From Clavibacter sp. VKM Ac-2872 (GTDB taxonomy: Bacteria > Actinomycetota > Actinomycetes > Actinomycetales > Microbacteriaceae): DNA of 64,000 nt. Below, piece after piece: positions 7,685-15,385 of this stretch (positions within the stretch are counted from its first letter, which is position 1; each line of letters begins with the position of its first letter). A model generated the notes under the pieces. That model was not told the origin of the DNA. It was given only the letters and a program-made list of their open reading frames with translations, and searched no databases. Made by a program: the position numbers and the translations under genes. The stretch covers positions 496,001 to 560,000 of the forward strand of contig NZ_JADKRR010000001.1 of assembly GCF_015351105.1 (NCBI RefSeq), in the 5' to 3' direction.

Positions 7685-8323
7685 TCAGTGCGCGGCGGTG
7701 CCGTACAGGCGGTCGCCCGCGTCGCCGAGGCCCGGGATGATGTAGCCGACCTCGTCGAGCTTCTCGTCGAGCGCGCCCAGCACGATGGTGACCTCGCGAC
7801 CGGCGGTCGCCTCCTCGACGGCCTTCAGGCCCTCGGGCGCGGCGATGAGGCAGATGCACGTGACGTCGACGGCCCCGCGGTCGAAGAGGTACTCGATGGC
7901 GGCGATGAGGGATCCGCCCGTCGCGAGCATCGGGTCGACGACGAAGCACTGGCGGTTCGAGAGGTCGGTGGGGAGGCGCTCGGCGTAGATGTCGGGCTGC
8001 AGCGTCTCCTCGTTGCGCACCATGCCGAGGAAGCCGACCTCGGCGCTGGGCATGAGGCGCATGAGGCCGTCGAGCATGCCGAGGCCCGCGCGGAGGATGG
8101 GGACCACGAGCGGCTTCGGGTCGCTGAGCGTGAGGCCCTCGGCCGGCGCGACCGGGGTCTGCACCGTGATGGTCTCGACGCGGACGTCGCGCGTGGCCTC
8201 GTAGGCGAGCAGGGTGACCAGCTCGTCGGCCAGGCTGCGGAAGACGGGGGAGGGGGTGGTGCGGTCCCGCAGCGCCGTCAGCTTGTGCGTGATGAGCGGG
8301 TGGTCGGCTACGTGGACTCGCAT
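7685..8323 (-). CDS. upp: Uracil phosphoribosyltransferase
   Basis: Pyrimidine salvage enzyme that makes UMP from uracil and PRPP in the cytoplasm. The 212-residue protein (usual length) has the family start [20 protein letters not shown], the [13 protein letters not shown] block, the PRPP loop [17 protein letters not shown] and the uracil-contact end [16 protein letters not shown]. The ATG at 8323 gives the conserved N-terminus; another in-frame ATG at 8332 adds three residues. It is divergent from tadA with a 32-base gap, so the two promoters overlap. Confidence 0.97.
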   Translation of the reverse strand: MRVHVADHPLITHKLTALRDRTTPSPVFRSLADELVTLLAYEATRDVRVETITVQTPVAPAEGLTLSDPKPLVVPILRAGLGMLDGLMRLMPSAEVGFLGMVRNEETLQPDIYAERLPTDLSNRQCFVVDPMLATGGSLIAAIEYLFDRGAVDVTCICLIAAPEGLKAVEEATAGREVTIVLGALDEKLDEVGYIIPGLGDAGDRLYGTAAH

Positions 8324-8355
8324 AGGCTCCATTCAATCAGCAAGGGGGAACGCGA

Positions 8356-8832
8356 TTGGACCTCCACGTGCCCGGCGACGTCGATCGCTGGATGGCCGTG
8401 GCGCTCGACGAGGCCCGGGCCTGCGCGGCCACCGGCGACGTCCCCGTGGGCGCGGTCGTGGTGGACGCGGACGGGGTCGTCATCGGGCGCGGGCGGAACC
8501 TCCGGGAGGCGCGACAGGACCCCACCGCCCACGCCGAGGTCGAGGCGCTCCGCGCGGCCGCTGCGACGACCGGCGACCGCCACCTCGTGGGGACGACGCT
8601 CGTGGTCACGCTCGAGCCGTGCGTCATGTGCGCGGGCGCGATCCTCGCGGCGCGCGTGCCCCGCGTCGTCTTCGGCGCGTGGGACGAGAAGGCGGGCGCG
8701 GCCGGATCCCTCTACGACGTGCTGCGCGACCGGCGGCTGCCGCACCGCGCGGAGGTGTTCGCAGGTGTGCGGGCAGCGGAGTGCGCCGCCGTGCTCGACG
8801 CGTTCTTCGCGGAACGGCGCGCGGGAACCTGA
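8356..8832 (+). CDS. tadA: tRNA-specific adenosine deaminase
   Basis: Zinc deaminase that converts A34 to inosine in the anticodon of tRNA-Arg(ACG). The 158-residue protein has the catalytic pair HAEVEAL (His ligand and proton-shuttle Glu, about residues 56-60) and TLEPCVMCAGAI (two Cys ligands), plus GAVVVDADGVVIGRGRN. Start is a TTG at 8356 preceded by AAGGGGG; the next candidate is ATG 8392, which would cut the first helix. A free cytidine deaminase of the same fold is a less likely alternative, since the VPVGAVVV and PCVMCAGA blocks are TadA-like. It is convergent with the cation efflux gene. Confidence 0.93.
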   Translation: MDLHVPGDVDRWMAVALDEARACAATGDVPVGAVVVDADGVVIGRGRNLREARQDPTAHAEVEALRAAAATTGDRHLVGTTLVVTLEPCVMCAGAILAARVPRVVFGAWDEKAGAAGSLYDVLRDRRLPHRAEVFAGVRAAECAAVLDAFFAERRAGT

Positions 8833-8869
8833 TCGCCCCGGCGCCCCATGGCGGAGGAGCGTGCGCGGC

Positions 8870-9787
8870 TCAGCGCGTCGCGACCCGCACGTCGGGCTCG
8901 AGGTAGACGACGCGGGCCACGGGGACGGCCTCGCGCACGCGGCGCTCGATCGCGTCGATCCCGGCGGCGACGTCGCCCAGCGAGCTGGTGGCGGGCATCG
9001 CGATCTTCGCGGCGACGAGCAGCTCGTCCGGGCCGAGGTAGAGCGTCTTCATGTGGATGATCGACTCGGCCTCGTGGCCCGCGGTGATGGCGGCGCGGAT
9101 GGCGGCGAGGTCGGGCTTCGACGCGCCCTCGCCCACGAGGAGGCTGCTCATCTCGACCCCGAGGATCACCGCGACCGCCACCAGCAGCACGCCGATGAGC
9201 AGGGTGCCAATGCCGTCGTAGATCCCGTTCCCGGTGAGGATCGAGGCCGTCACGCCGAGGAGCGCGAACACCAGGCCCGACAGCGCGGCCGTGTCCTCGA
9301 GCAGCAGCACGGGGAGCTCGGGGCTCTTCGCCCGGCGCACGAACTGCACCCACGTCTGCGTGCCGCGGAGCGGGTTCGACTCCTTGATCGCCGTGCGCAG
9401 CGAGAACGACTCGAGGCCGATGGCGATGAGCAGCACGACGATCGGCAGCCACGGCACGTCGAGCGGCTCCGGGTGCTCGATCTTGTGGATGCCCTCGTAG
9501 AGCGAGTACACGCCGCCGACCGAGAACAGGATGATCGACACGATGAAGGCGTAGACGTAGCGCACGCGGCCGTAGCCGAACGGGTGCTCCTCGTCCGCCA
9601 TGCGCTTGGCGCGCTTGCCGCCGATGAGCAGCAGGATCTGGTTGCCGGAGTCGGCGAGCGAGTGCACGCCCTCCGCGAGCATCGATGAGGAGCCCGAGAA
9701 GAAGGCGGCGACGAACTTCGTGATCGCGATGCCGACGTTGGCGGCGAGGGCGGCGAAGATCGCCTTGCTGCCGTGGGATTCGCTCAA
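8870..9787 (-). CDS. Cation diffusion facilitator family transporter
   Basis: Membrane antiporter of the CDF family, which exports divalent metals such as zinc, cobalt, iron or manganese in exchange for protons. About 305 residues with five to six transmembrane helices; metal-site motifs are HSLADSGNQ in helix 2 and LLEDTAALSG in helix 5, and the HPFGYGRVRYVYAF block follows helix 2. The C-terminal cytoplasmic domain (about residues 215-305) carries HMKTLYLGPDELLVAAKI. Start is a TTG at 9787 with GGAGG seven bases upstream; no ATG is nearby. Metal specificity is not evident. Confidence 0.92.
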   Translation of the reverse strand: MSESHGSKAIFAALAANVGIAITKFVAAFFSGSSSMLAEGVHSLADSGNQILLLIGGKRAKRMADEEHPFGYGRVRYVYAFIVSIILFSVGGVYSLYEGIHKIEHPEPLDVPWLPIVVLLIAIGLESFSLRTAIKESNPLRGTQTWVQFVRRAKSPELPVLLLEDTAALSGLVFALLGVTASILTGNGIYDGIGTLLIGVLLVAVAVILGVEMSSLLVGEGASKPDLAAIRAAITAGHEAESIIHMKTLYLGPDELLVAAKIAMPATSSLGDVAAGIDAIERRVREAVPVARVVYLEPDVRVATR

Positions 9788-9907
9788 GGCGGGACCTCCT
9801 CGACCGGCGAGGCGGCTCGGGCCGCCCGGGCGCGCATGCCCCGGTCGACTCAGCCTAGCCACGCGGCCGGCGCCGCCGACCGCCCCGATCGGGCGACCCC
9901 CGGTCCC

Positions 9908-9913
9908 TAGGAT
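9908..9913 (+). promoter_or_regulatory. -10 hexamer of leaderless proC transcript
   Basis: TAGGAT ends six bases before the proC ATG at 9920, and no Shine-Dalgarno sequence fits in that space. Confidence 0.55.
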
Positions 9914-9919
9914 CGGGGC

Positions 9920-10804
9920 ATGCCCGACGCCTCCCGCCCCGCCCCGTCCGCTCCCGCCGCTGCCGCCGAGGTCGTGCGCCTCCCGTCGCTCGCCATGCTC
10001 GGCACCGGATCCATGAACGGCGCCATCCTCGGCGGGCTGCTGAAGCCGGGAGTCGAGGTCGACGGCGACGTGCGCGTGACCACGCGCTCGGCCGCCAGCG
10101 CCGCGGCGCTCGCCGAGCGGGACGGCGTCGACGCGTCGAGCGTCGAGGAGGACGCCGACGCCAACCGACGCGCGGTGCGCGGGGCGCGCGTCGTGGTGGT
10201 GGGCGTGAAGCCGTACATGGTGCCCGACCTGCTGCGCGAGATCGCGGACGACCTGGAGCCCGGGACGCTGGTCGTCAGCGTCGCGGCCGGCGTCACCATC
10301 GCGACCTTCGAGTCGCTGCTGCCCGACCACGTCGCCGTCGTGCGCTCCATGCCGAACACGCCGTCGCTCGTGGGGCGCGGCGTGACCGGGCTGGCCGCGG
10401 GGACGCGGTCGACACCCGCGGACCTGGCGCTCGCCCGCGCGGTGTTCGCGACGGTCGGCGACGTGGTGGAGGTGCCCGAGGATCGGATCGACGCGCTCAG
10501 CACGATCTCCGGATCCGGCCCCGCATACGTCTTCCTGCTCATCGAGGAGCTGACGCGCACGGCCGAGGCCAAGGGCTTCAGCCCGGACGAGGCGCGCGTG
10601 CTCGTGCAGGGCACGTTCCGCGGGGCCGTCGAGCTGCTGGCCGCGTCGGATGCGGAGCCCGCCGAGCTGCGCCGCCGCGTCACGAGCCCGAAGGGCACGA
10701 CCGAGCGGGCCGTCGAGGTGCTGCAGTCGGCGGACCTGTCGGGCCTGTTCGACCGCGCGACCGACGCCGCGCTCGCCCGGGCCCGGGAGCTCGCCGCCGG
10801 CTGA
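9920..10804 (+). CDS. proC: Pyrroline-5-carboxylate reductase
   Basis: Last enzyme of proline synthesis, reducing pyrroline-5-carboxylate with NAD(P)H. The 294-residue protein has an N-terminal Rossmann fold (MLGTGSMNGAILGGLL near residue 30, VVVVGVKPYMVPDLL), the conserved VRSMPNTPSLVGRGVTGL segment and the C-terminal family signature beginning SGSGPAYVFLLIEEL and ending in the helical substrate domain (SPKGTTERAVEVL). The first 20 residues, rich in Ala and Pro, precede the fold and are probably disordered. The start fits a leaderless transcript. Confidence 0.96.
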   Translation: MPDASRPAPSAPAAAAEVVRLPSLAMLGTGSMNGAILGGLLKPGVEVDGDVRVTTRSAASAAALAERDGVDASSVEEDADANRRAVRGARVVVVGVKPYMVPDLLREIADDLEPGTLVVSVAAGVTIATFESLLPDHVAVVRSMPNTPSLVGRGVTGLAAGTRSTPADLALARAVFATVGDVVEVPEDRIDALSTISGSGPAYVFLLIEELTRTAEAKGFSPDEARVLVQGTFRGAVELLAASDAEPAELRRRVTSPKGTTERAVEVLQSADLSGLFDRATDAALARARELAAG

Positions 10805-10840
10805 CGCGAGCGACGCCCGCCGGCCGGCCGGCCGCGAGGG

Positions 10841-11509
10841 TCAGGACAGCGAGGCGAACCTCTCGATGTCGGCCGAGGTGCCCGACACGATGATGAGGTC
10901 GTGGTTCGAGACGACGGTCTCCGCGGTCGCGTAGGTGAACGGCTTGCCGGGCGTCTTCACGCCGACCACCGTGATCCGGTAGCGCCGCCGAACCGACGAC
11001 TCCGCGAGCGCCATGCCGCGGATCGGCTTCGGCGGGTACATCTTCGCGAGCACGAAGTCGTCGTCGAACTCGATGAAGTCGAGCATCCGGCCGGACACGA
11101 GGTGCGCGACGCGCTCGCCCGCCTCCGCCTCCGGGTAGATGACGTGGTTCGCGCCGATGCGCTCGAGGATCTTGCCGTGCGACTGGCTGATGGCCTTGGC
11201 CCAGATCTGCGGGATCTTGAGGTCGACCAGGTTCGCCGTGATGAGCACGCTCGCCTCGATGGACGAGCCCACCGCCACGACCGCGATCGAGAAGTCCTTG
11301 GCGCCGAGCTGCTGCAGCGCCTCGATGTTGCGCGCGTCGGCCTGCACGGCGTGCGTGACCCGGTCGGACCACTTCTGCACGAGGCCCTCGCTCGCGTCGA
11401 TGGCGAGCACCTCGCGGTCGAGGCGCGCGAGCTGCCCGGCGGTCGCGGCGCCGAAGCGGCCGAGCCCGATGACGAGCACGGGGGCGTTGTGGGGGATGCG
11501 TTCGCCCAT
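10841..11509 (-). CDS. trkA: TrkA-type regulatory subunit of potassium uptake
   Basis: Cytoplasmic gating subunit (KtrA/TrkA, RCK domain) that binds NAD or adenine nucleotides and controls the TrkH-type channel. The 222 residues comprise a Rossmann domain with VLVIGLGRFGAATAGQLA (GxGxxG), the acidic AIDAS after the second strand and QADARNIEALQQLG, then a C-terminal RCK_C domain from about residue 140. It lies directly downstream of the channel gene with a 53-base gap on the same strand, so the two are one operon. Whether the pair is Trk- or Ktr-like is not settled; the single RCK domain is closer to Ktr. Confidence 0.92.
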   Translation of the reverse strand: MGERIPHNAPVLVIGLGRFGAATAGQLARLDREVLAIDASEGLVQKWSDRVTHAVQADARNIEALQQLGAKDFSIAVVAVGSSIEASVLITANLVDLKIPQIWAKAISQSHGKILERIGANHVIYPEAEAGERVAHLVSGRMLDFIEFDDDFVLAKMYPPKPIRGMALAESSVRRRYRITVVGVKTPGKPFTYATAETVVSNHDLIIVSGTSADIERFASLS

Positions 11510-11562
11510 GAGGGGCCTCTCTGATCCGGTCGGTGCGGGTGGATGGGGTGCGCGTCGCCGGC

Positions 11563-13029
11563 TCAGCCGACGATGGGCCGCTCCTCGGAGCGCTGGAAGA
11601 GCTGGCGGCGCGTGCTCGCGGCGAGGGCGGCCGCGAGGGTGACGGTGCCGACGCGCCCCAGGAACATGGTGGCCGCGAGCACGTACTTCGCGGGATCCGT
11701 GGCCTCGGCCGTGAAGCCCGTGCTGAGCCCCGAGGTGGCGAACGCGCTGATGGCGTCGAAGAGCACGTAGTCGAGGCGCTCGCCGGAGACCTGCAGCAGC
11801 ACGATGCTGCTGAGCGCCACGGTCGTCGCGCCCCAGAGCACGATGCTCACCGCGAGGCGGAGCACGTCGCTCGGGATGCGGCGCTCGAAGACCTCCATCG
11901 ACTCGCTGCCGCGGGCCTCGGCGAACGCTGCGAGGAACAGGATCGCGAGGGTGGTGACCTTGATGCCGCCGGCCGTGGACGCGGATCCGCCGCCGATGAA
12001 CATGAGCATGTCGGTGACCAGCAGGCTCGCGTTCCCGAAGTCGGACATGTCCAACGTGGAGAAGCCGCCGGACCGCGTCATGACGGAGAGGAACAGCGCC
12101 TGGAAGCCGTGCTGCACCGGGTCCATGCGCGCGAACGTCTTCTGGTTGTCCCACTCGAGCACGATGTAGGCGAGCGTGCCGAGCACGATGAGGATGAGCG
12201 ACGTCCAGAGCGTGAGCTTGACGTGCACGGAGAACCGCCGGGGCTTCCGCCAGCCGCGGTACACGGCGTAGATCACGGGGAAGCCGATGCTCCCGAGGAA
12301 CACGCCGACCATGAGCAGGCTGAGGAACCAGTAGTCCTGGTGGTAGAGCTCGAACCCGGCCTCGCTGAAGACGAAGCCCGTGTTCGTGAACGCCATGAGC
12401 GAGTAGTAGAAGGAGTCGAGCGCGGCCTGGCCGACGGGGATGCCCTCCAGCAGGATCCGCGGGAACAGCAGCGCCGCGATGGACAGCTCGATGACGAGCG
12501 CGCTGATCGCGACCGTGAGCAGCAGCGTGCCGATCTCGCCGAGCTTCACGGCCTGGCCCTCGGCCACCGGGCCGTGGTGGATCCGCAGCGGGTTGCTGTC
12601 GCTCGCCGCCATGAGCCGGGCCTTGAGACCGAGACGGCGGGACACGATGAGCCCCATGATCGACGCGAGCGTGAGCACGCCGATGCCGCCGATCTGCACG
12701 CCGAGCGCGATGAAGGCGTGCCCGAGCGGGGTCCAGTACGTCGCCATGTCGACGGTCGCGAGGCCCGTGACGCAGATGGCGGAGACGGCGGTGAAGAGCG
12801 CGTCGGCGAACGGCGCGGAGTCGCCGGTGGACGTCATGCCGGGGAGCATGAGGATCGTCGTGAGCGTGAGGACGAGCGCCGCGAAGATGAGGATCGCGAA
12901 GCGGGCCGGCGTGGAATGCGCGAAGTAGTCGACGAAGTCGCGGATGCGCCCGAGGAGGGGGCGCCCGTGATCCGGCCTGCCGCGCATGGTCCCCTGTCCG
13001 CTCGGAGGCCTGTCGGCCCGGTTCGTCAT
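11563..13029 (-). CDS. TrkH/KtrB-family potassium transporter
   Basis: Membrane potassium uptake channel-transporter. About 488 residues with four repeats of the M1-P-M2 type; each pore loop ends in a filter Gly seen in AICVTGLATVD, AFTNTGFVFSE, MTRSGGFSTLD and AFATSGLSTGFT. The spacing and total length fit KtrB/TrkH. N-terminal 25 residues are charged and cytoplasmic. The partner RCK protein follows at once. Start ATG 13029 lies 35 bases from the divergent ArsR-like gene. Ion selectivity (K+ against Na+) is inferred from the Gly filter residues. Confidence 0.93.
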   Translation of the reverse strand: MTNRADRPPSGQGTMRGRPDHGRPLLGRIRDFVDYFAHSTPARFAILIFAALVLTLTTILMLPGMTSTGDSAPFADALFTAVSAICVTGLATVDMATYWTPLGHAFIALGVQIGGIGVLTLASIMGLIVSRRLGLKARLMAASDSNPLRIHHGPVAEGQAVKLGEIGTLLLTVAISALVIELSIAALLFPRILLEGIPVGQAALDSFYYSLMAFTNTGFVFSEAGFELYHQDYWFLSLLMVGVFLGSIGFPVIYAVYRGWRKPRRFSVHVKLTLWTSLILIVLGTLAYIVLEWDNQKTFARMDPVQHGFQALFLSVMTRSGGFSTLDMSDFGNASLLVTDMLMFIGGGSASTAGGIKVTTLAILFLAAFAEARGSESMEVFERRIPSDVLRLAVSIVLWGATTVALSSIVLLQVSGERLDYVLFDAISAFATSGLSTGFTAEATDPAKYVLAATMFLGRVGTVTLAAALAASTRRQLFQRSEERPIVG

Positions 13030-13052
13030 GGTACTGCGAGTGCGCGACGGAA

Positions 13053-13058
13053 TACCCT
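13053..13058 (+). promoter_or_regulatory. -10 hexamer of leaderless ArsR-like gene
   Basis: TACCCT ends six bases before the ATG at 13065. The gap to the divergent potassium transporter gene is only 35 bases, so both promoters overlap here. Confidence 0.5.
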
Positions 13059-13064
13059 TCGGGG

Positions 13065-13610
13065 ATGGCTGACATCTTCGACGTCGTGGGGGATCCCACC
13101 CGCCGCGACCTCCTCCGCGTGCTGCTCGACCGACGCGCCGTGCCCGAGGCGCCGACGGGGGAGATCAGCGTCTCGGAGCTCGTGCAGACCCTCGCGATCA
13201 GCCAGCCGACCGTGTCCAAGCACCTGCGCGTGCTGCGCGACATCGGGCTCGTCTCCGTGCGGGAGGAGGGGCAGCACCGCTACTACCGGCTGGAGCCCGC
13301 GCCCCTGGAGGCGCTGGACGTGTGGGTCGCGCCCTTCGTCGGCGGCGGTCCGGACGCAGGCGACGACGGCGCGCACGCGGATCCCGACACGGGGCTGCTC
13401 GGGGGCGGGCTGTCCGCGGATCCCGACGCAGGCGACGACGGCGATCCGGCCGGATACCCGTTCGCCGCGTCCCTCGGTCGGATCTGGGCCGACACCCGCT
13501 ATCAGGCGGCCGCCGCCGTGCACGACGCCACGCGCGTCGCGGGCTCCGCGAGCCAGGCGTCGCTCGGCCGCCTGCGCGGTCGGAAGCCGGGGAACGGGCG
13601 GGACGCGTGA
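13065..13610 (+). CDS. ArsR-like helix-turn-helix regulator with long acidic tail
   Basis: Transcriptional regulator of 181 residues. Residues 1-90 form an ArsR-type winged helix: MADIFDVVGDPTRRDLLRVL, VSELVQTLAISQPTVSKHLRVL (recognition helix) and the wing VREEGQHRYYRLEP. No Cys-rich metal site is seen. The rest is unusual: an acidic low-complexity linker with PDAGDDG repeated (encoded by a 19-base direct repeat at 13353 and 13425) and a C-terminal helix-rich part, QAAAAVHDATRVAGSASQAS. It is divergent from the potassium transporter and lies just upstream of an inverted repeat (13626-13643) before the BldC-like gene, which could be its operator. Confidence 0.8.
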   Translation: MADIFDVVGDPTRRDLLRVLLDRRAVPEAPTGEISVSELVQTLAISQPTVSKHLRVLRDIGLVSVREEGQHRYYRLEPAPLEALDVWVAPFVGGGPDAGDDGAHADPDTGLLGGGLSADPDAGDDGDPAGYPFAASLGRIWADTRYQAAAAVHDATRVAGSASQASLGRLRGRKPGNGRDA

Positions 13611-13625
13611 TGCAGGATGTGACAC

Positions 13626-13657
13626 GATGGACACGCGTCCATCCGGACCCCTAGAAT
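13626..13657 (+). promoter_or_regulatory. Inverted-repeat operator and -10 element before the BldC-like gene
   Basis: GATGGAC-ACGC-GTCCATC (13626-13643) has perfect 7-base arms and covers the -35 position of a TAGAAT -10 hexamer at 13652-13657. The start of the BldC-like gene is 75 bases further on. The binding protein is unknown; the ArsR-like protein encoded just upstream is a candidate. Confidence 0.5.
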
Positions 13658-13732
13658 CGCGCACCAGCGCCCGCATCGCGGGGGCCATGAGGTCCGTGAG
13701 CCGGTCACGCAGAACGAGGAGTCGATCCGCCC

Positions 13733-13972
13733 ATGTCGCGTGACCTGTCCGACGTCCGATTCCTCACGGTGGCCGAGGTGGCCGAGATGATGCGCGTCTC
13801 CAAGATGACCGTCTACCGCCTCGTGCACTCGGGCGACCTGCCCGCCATCCGCTTCGGCCGGTCGTTCCGCGTGCCCGAGTCCGCCGTGCTCGCCGCGATC
13901 GACCCGTCGAACGCCCTGCCCGGCCAGCCCGGGGAGCCCGGGCGTCACTCCGGCATGTCGGATGTCGGCTAG
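13733..13972 (+). CDS. BldC-like excisionase-family DNA-binding protein
   Basis: Small DNA-binding protein of 79 residues with a MerR/excisionase winged helix: FLTVAEVAEMMRVSKMTVYRLVHSG (helix-turn-helix), then PAIRFGRSFRVPESAV (wing). This is the BldC type, a global developmental regulator in Streptomyces that binds DNA cooperatively at direct repeats; in other actinobacteria such genes sit, as here, just before the small ribosomal protein bS22. The C-terminus is a short Pro/Gly tail. The long leader with TAGAAT and an inverted repeat suggests regulated expression. The role in this organism is unknown. Confidence 0.85.
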   Translation: MSRDLSDVRFLTVAEVAEMMRVSKMTVYRLVHSGDLPAIRFGRSFRVPESAVLAAIDPSNALPGQPGEPGRHSGMSDVG

Positions 13973-14013
13973 ACTCCTCTGAGGCTATTTTCCGCGGGTC
14001 ACCAGAGCCCGCG
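13970..14013 (+). promoter_or_regulatory. Promoter elements and leader hairpin of the bS22 gene
   Basis: TAGACT (13970-13975) overlaps the stop codon of the BldC-like gene and TATTTT lies at 13986-13991; either may be a -10. A hairpin (13993-13998 with 14008-14013, CGCGGG/CCCGCG) follows in the leader, about 30 bases before the bS22 start. Confidence 0.4.
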
Positions 14014-14044
14014 TGTTCCGTCCGGCAACAGATGAGGTGCCCCT

Positions 14045-14143
14045 ATGGGTTCAGTGATCAAGAAGCGTCGCAAGCGCATGGCGAAGAAGAAGCACCGCAA
14101 GCTGCTTCGCAAGACGCGCCACCAGCGTCGCAACAAGAAGTAG
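14045..14143 (+). CDS. Small ribosomal protein bS22 (AURKAIP1/COX24 domain)
   Basis: Peptide of only 32 residues, MGSVIKKRRKRMAKKKHRKL and onward, of which about two thirds are Lys or Arg. This is the actinobacterial AURKAIP1/COX24-domain protein, found in mycobacterial ribosomes as bS22 near the decoding region of 16S rRNA. The ATG is preceded by GAGGTG five bases upstream. A perfect 13-bp terminator hairpin follows 33 bases after the stop, and the gene has its own leader after the BldC-like gene, so it is probably a highly expressed short transcript. Codon use is Lys-AAG only. Confidence 0.95.
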   Translation: MGSVIKKRRKRMAKKKHRKLLRKTRHQRRNKK

Positions 14144-14176
14144 CGCGCACGCGTCCGTGAGGGCGCACGACGTGAT

Positions 14177-14216
14177 GAAGAGGACGCCGACCCGGTGACG
14201 GGGCGGCGTCCTCTTC
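14177..14216 (+). terminator. Strong terminator after bS22
   Basis: Perfect 13-bp stem (14177-14189, GAAGAGGACGCCG, with 14204-14216) and a 14-base loop that can pair further (CCC/GGG). It lies between the bS22 gene and the convergent HAD hydrolase gene and may serve both. Confidence 0.85.
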
Positions 14217-14259
14217 GTGCGTGCGGGGTCGCACGGCGGGCGATCGTCCGCCCGGCGGG

Positions 14260-15012
14260 TCAGCTCCCGGCGGATCCGTCCGCCGGTGCGGCCTCGCGGC
14301 GCACGCGCCGACGGGCGTCGCGGATGCTCTGGCGCCGGAGCCGCATCGACGGCCAGCCGGATCCGCGGGCGTGGGCCGCGAGCGCCTGGTCCGGGTTCAC
14401 GACCACCGGGTGCCCGACCAGCGAGAGCAGCGGGATGTCGTGCCGCGAGTCGGAGTACGCCCAGCACTCGGCGGCGTCCGCGCCCGTGCGCGCGAGGAGC
14501 CCCCGTGCGGCGGCGGCCTTGTGCGCACCGTGCAGGAACTCGCCCTCGAGGCGCCCCGTGTACGCGCCGTCGCGCACCTCGAGCGCGCTGCCCAGCGCGC
14601 CCGTGAGCCCGAGGCGACGGGCGATCACGTCGGCGAGGAACGACGGGGACGCCGTGACCAGCCAGACCTGGTGGCCCTTCGCGAGGTGCTCCTGCGCGAG
14701 GCCGAGCGTCTCCGGCCAGACCATCGGCGCGGTGTGCCGCTCGTAGATGTCGTCGGCGAGCGCGGCCATGTCGGCGACCGTGACGCCGGTCACGACCTCG
14801 AGGCCGCGGGCGCGGGCCGAGGCGAGGTGCCGGTCGTTCTCGCCGCGCGCCTTGAAGCGCGCGTGCTTCCATCCGGAACCGACGATGTCGCGCACCGTGA
14901 GGAGGCCGGCCGAGCGGAGCCCGCGCACGAGGTGGAACGCGCTCGCGCCGTGGATCAGGGTGTTGTCCACGTCGAAGAACGCGAGGATCGGGGTGCCCGC
15001 CTGCTCGACCAT
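14260..15012 (-). CDS. HAD-superfamily phosphatase (SerB-like, subfamily IB)
   Basis: Predicted phosphohydrolase of 250 residues. Motif I is FFDVDNTLIHG (nucleophile Asp, about residue 14), motif II lies in VWLVTASPSF (Thr/Ser) with the HAD-IB helical cap between, and motif III-IV is YSDSRHDIPLLSLVGHPVVVNPD. Such HAD-IB proteins include phosphoserine phosphatase and CDP-diacylglycerol pathway phosphatases; the substrate here is not evident. The C-terminal 35 residues are Arg-rich. The ATG at 15012 matches the start of the fold; the frame stays open upstream. TACGCT lies nine bases before it on the minus strand. Confidence 0.85.
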   Translation of the reverse strand: MVEQAGTPILAFFDVDNTLIHGASAFHLVRGLRSAGLLTVRDIVGSGWKHARFKARGENDRHLASARARGLEVVTGVTVADMAALADDIYERHTAPMVWPETLGLAQEHLAKGHQVWLVTASPSFLADVIARRLGLTGALGSALEVRDGAYTGRLEGEFLHGAHKAAAARGLLARTGADAAECWAYSDSRHDIPLLSLVGHPVVVNPDQALAAHARGSGWPSMRLRRQSIRDARRRVRREAAPADGSAGS

Positions 15013-15020
15013 GATCGGGT

Positions 15021-15084
15021 CAGCGTAGGCGACGCTCCTGGGTCGGGGCGCCGGGTCCCGGGCCCGATGCGCTCGCCTACGCTG
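15021..15084. promoter_or_regulatory. Mirror-image divergent promoters
   Basis: A 12-base perfect inverted repeat, CAGCGTAGGCGA (15021-15032) and TCGCCTACGCTG (15073-15084), places a TACGCT -10 hexamer facing outwards on each side: nine bases before the HAD gene start (15012) and six bases before the glutaredoxin-like gene start (15090). Confidence 0.5.
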
Positions 15085-15089
15085 GGCGT

Positions 15090-15353
15090 ATGAGCGCAAC
15101 GGTCCTCACCCTCGTCGGCAAGCCCGGCTGCCACCTCTGCGACGACGCGCGCGAGGTCGTGACGCAGGTGCTCGGCGGCCTCGACGCGACGCGCGCCGCC
15201 GAGGTGACGCTCGAGGAGCGCAGCATCCTCGACGACCGTGCGCTCGCCGACCGGTTCGCGGAGGAGATCCCGGTGCTCCTCATCGACGGGCGCGTCCACA
15301 ACTACTGGCGCATCGACGCCGAACGGCTGCGGCGGGCGCTCGACGCGCGCTGA
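15090..15353 (+). CDS. Glutaredoxin-like (DUF836) thiol protein
   Basis: Thioredoxin-fold protein of 87 residues with a redox motif GCHLC (Cys14 and Cys17) after the first strand VLTLVGKP, and the cis-Pro in EEIPVLLIDGRV. It matches the short DUF836/glutaredoxin family common in actinobacteria, whose partner is not established. The ATG at 15090 has TACGCT ending six bases upstream and no ribosome binding site, so it is probably leaderless. The Dabb-domain gene follows after 32 bases but has its own -10. Confidence 0.85.
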   Translation: MSATVLTLVGKPGCHLCDDAREVVTQVLGGLDATRAAEVTLEERSILDDRALADRFAEEIPVLLIDGRVHNYWRIDAERLRRALDAR

Positions 15354-15373
15354 CCCGGCACCGCGCCCGCGGA

Positions 15374-15379
15374 TAGGGT
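15374..15379 (+). promoter_or_regulatory. -10 hexamer of leaderless Dabb gene
   Basis: TAGGGT ends six bases before the ATG at 15386; the intervening CGGAGC gives little room for a ribosome binding site. Confidence 0.5.
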
Positions 15380-15385
15380 CGGAGC

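Noticed and set aside
6512-9688. A 1058-codon open frame on the plus strand, and similar very long frames such as 24406-27600 and 24428-27295
   Set aside because: They run antisense to or out of frame with clear conserved genes (upp, tadA, aspS) and have Arg/Gly/Ala-rich composition typical of shadow frames in GC-rich DNA.
13353-13443. 19-base direct repeat (13353 and 13425) as a mobile-element or attachment site
   Set aside because: It lies within the coding sequence of an acidic linker and reflects repeated PDAGDDG; no integrase or terminal repeats are near.
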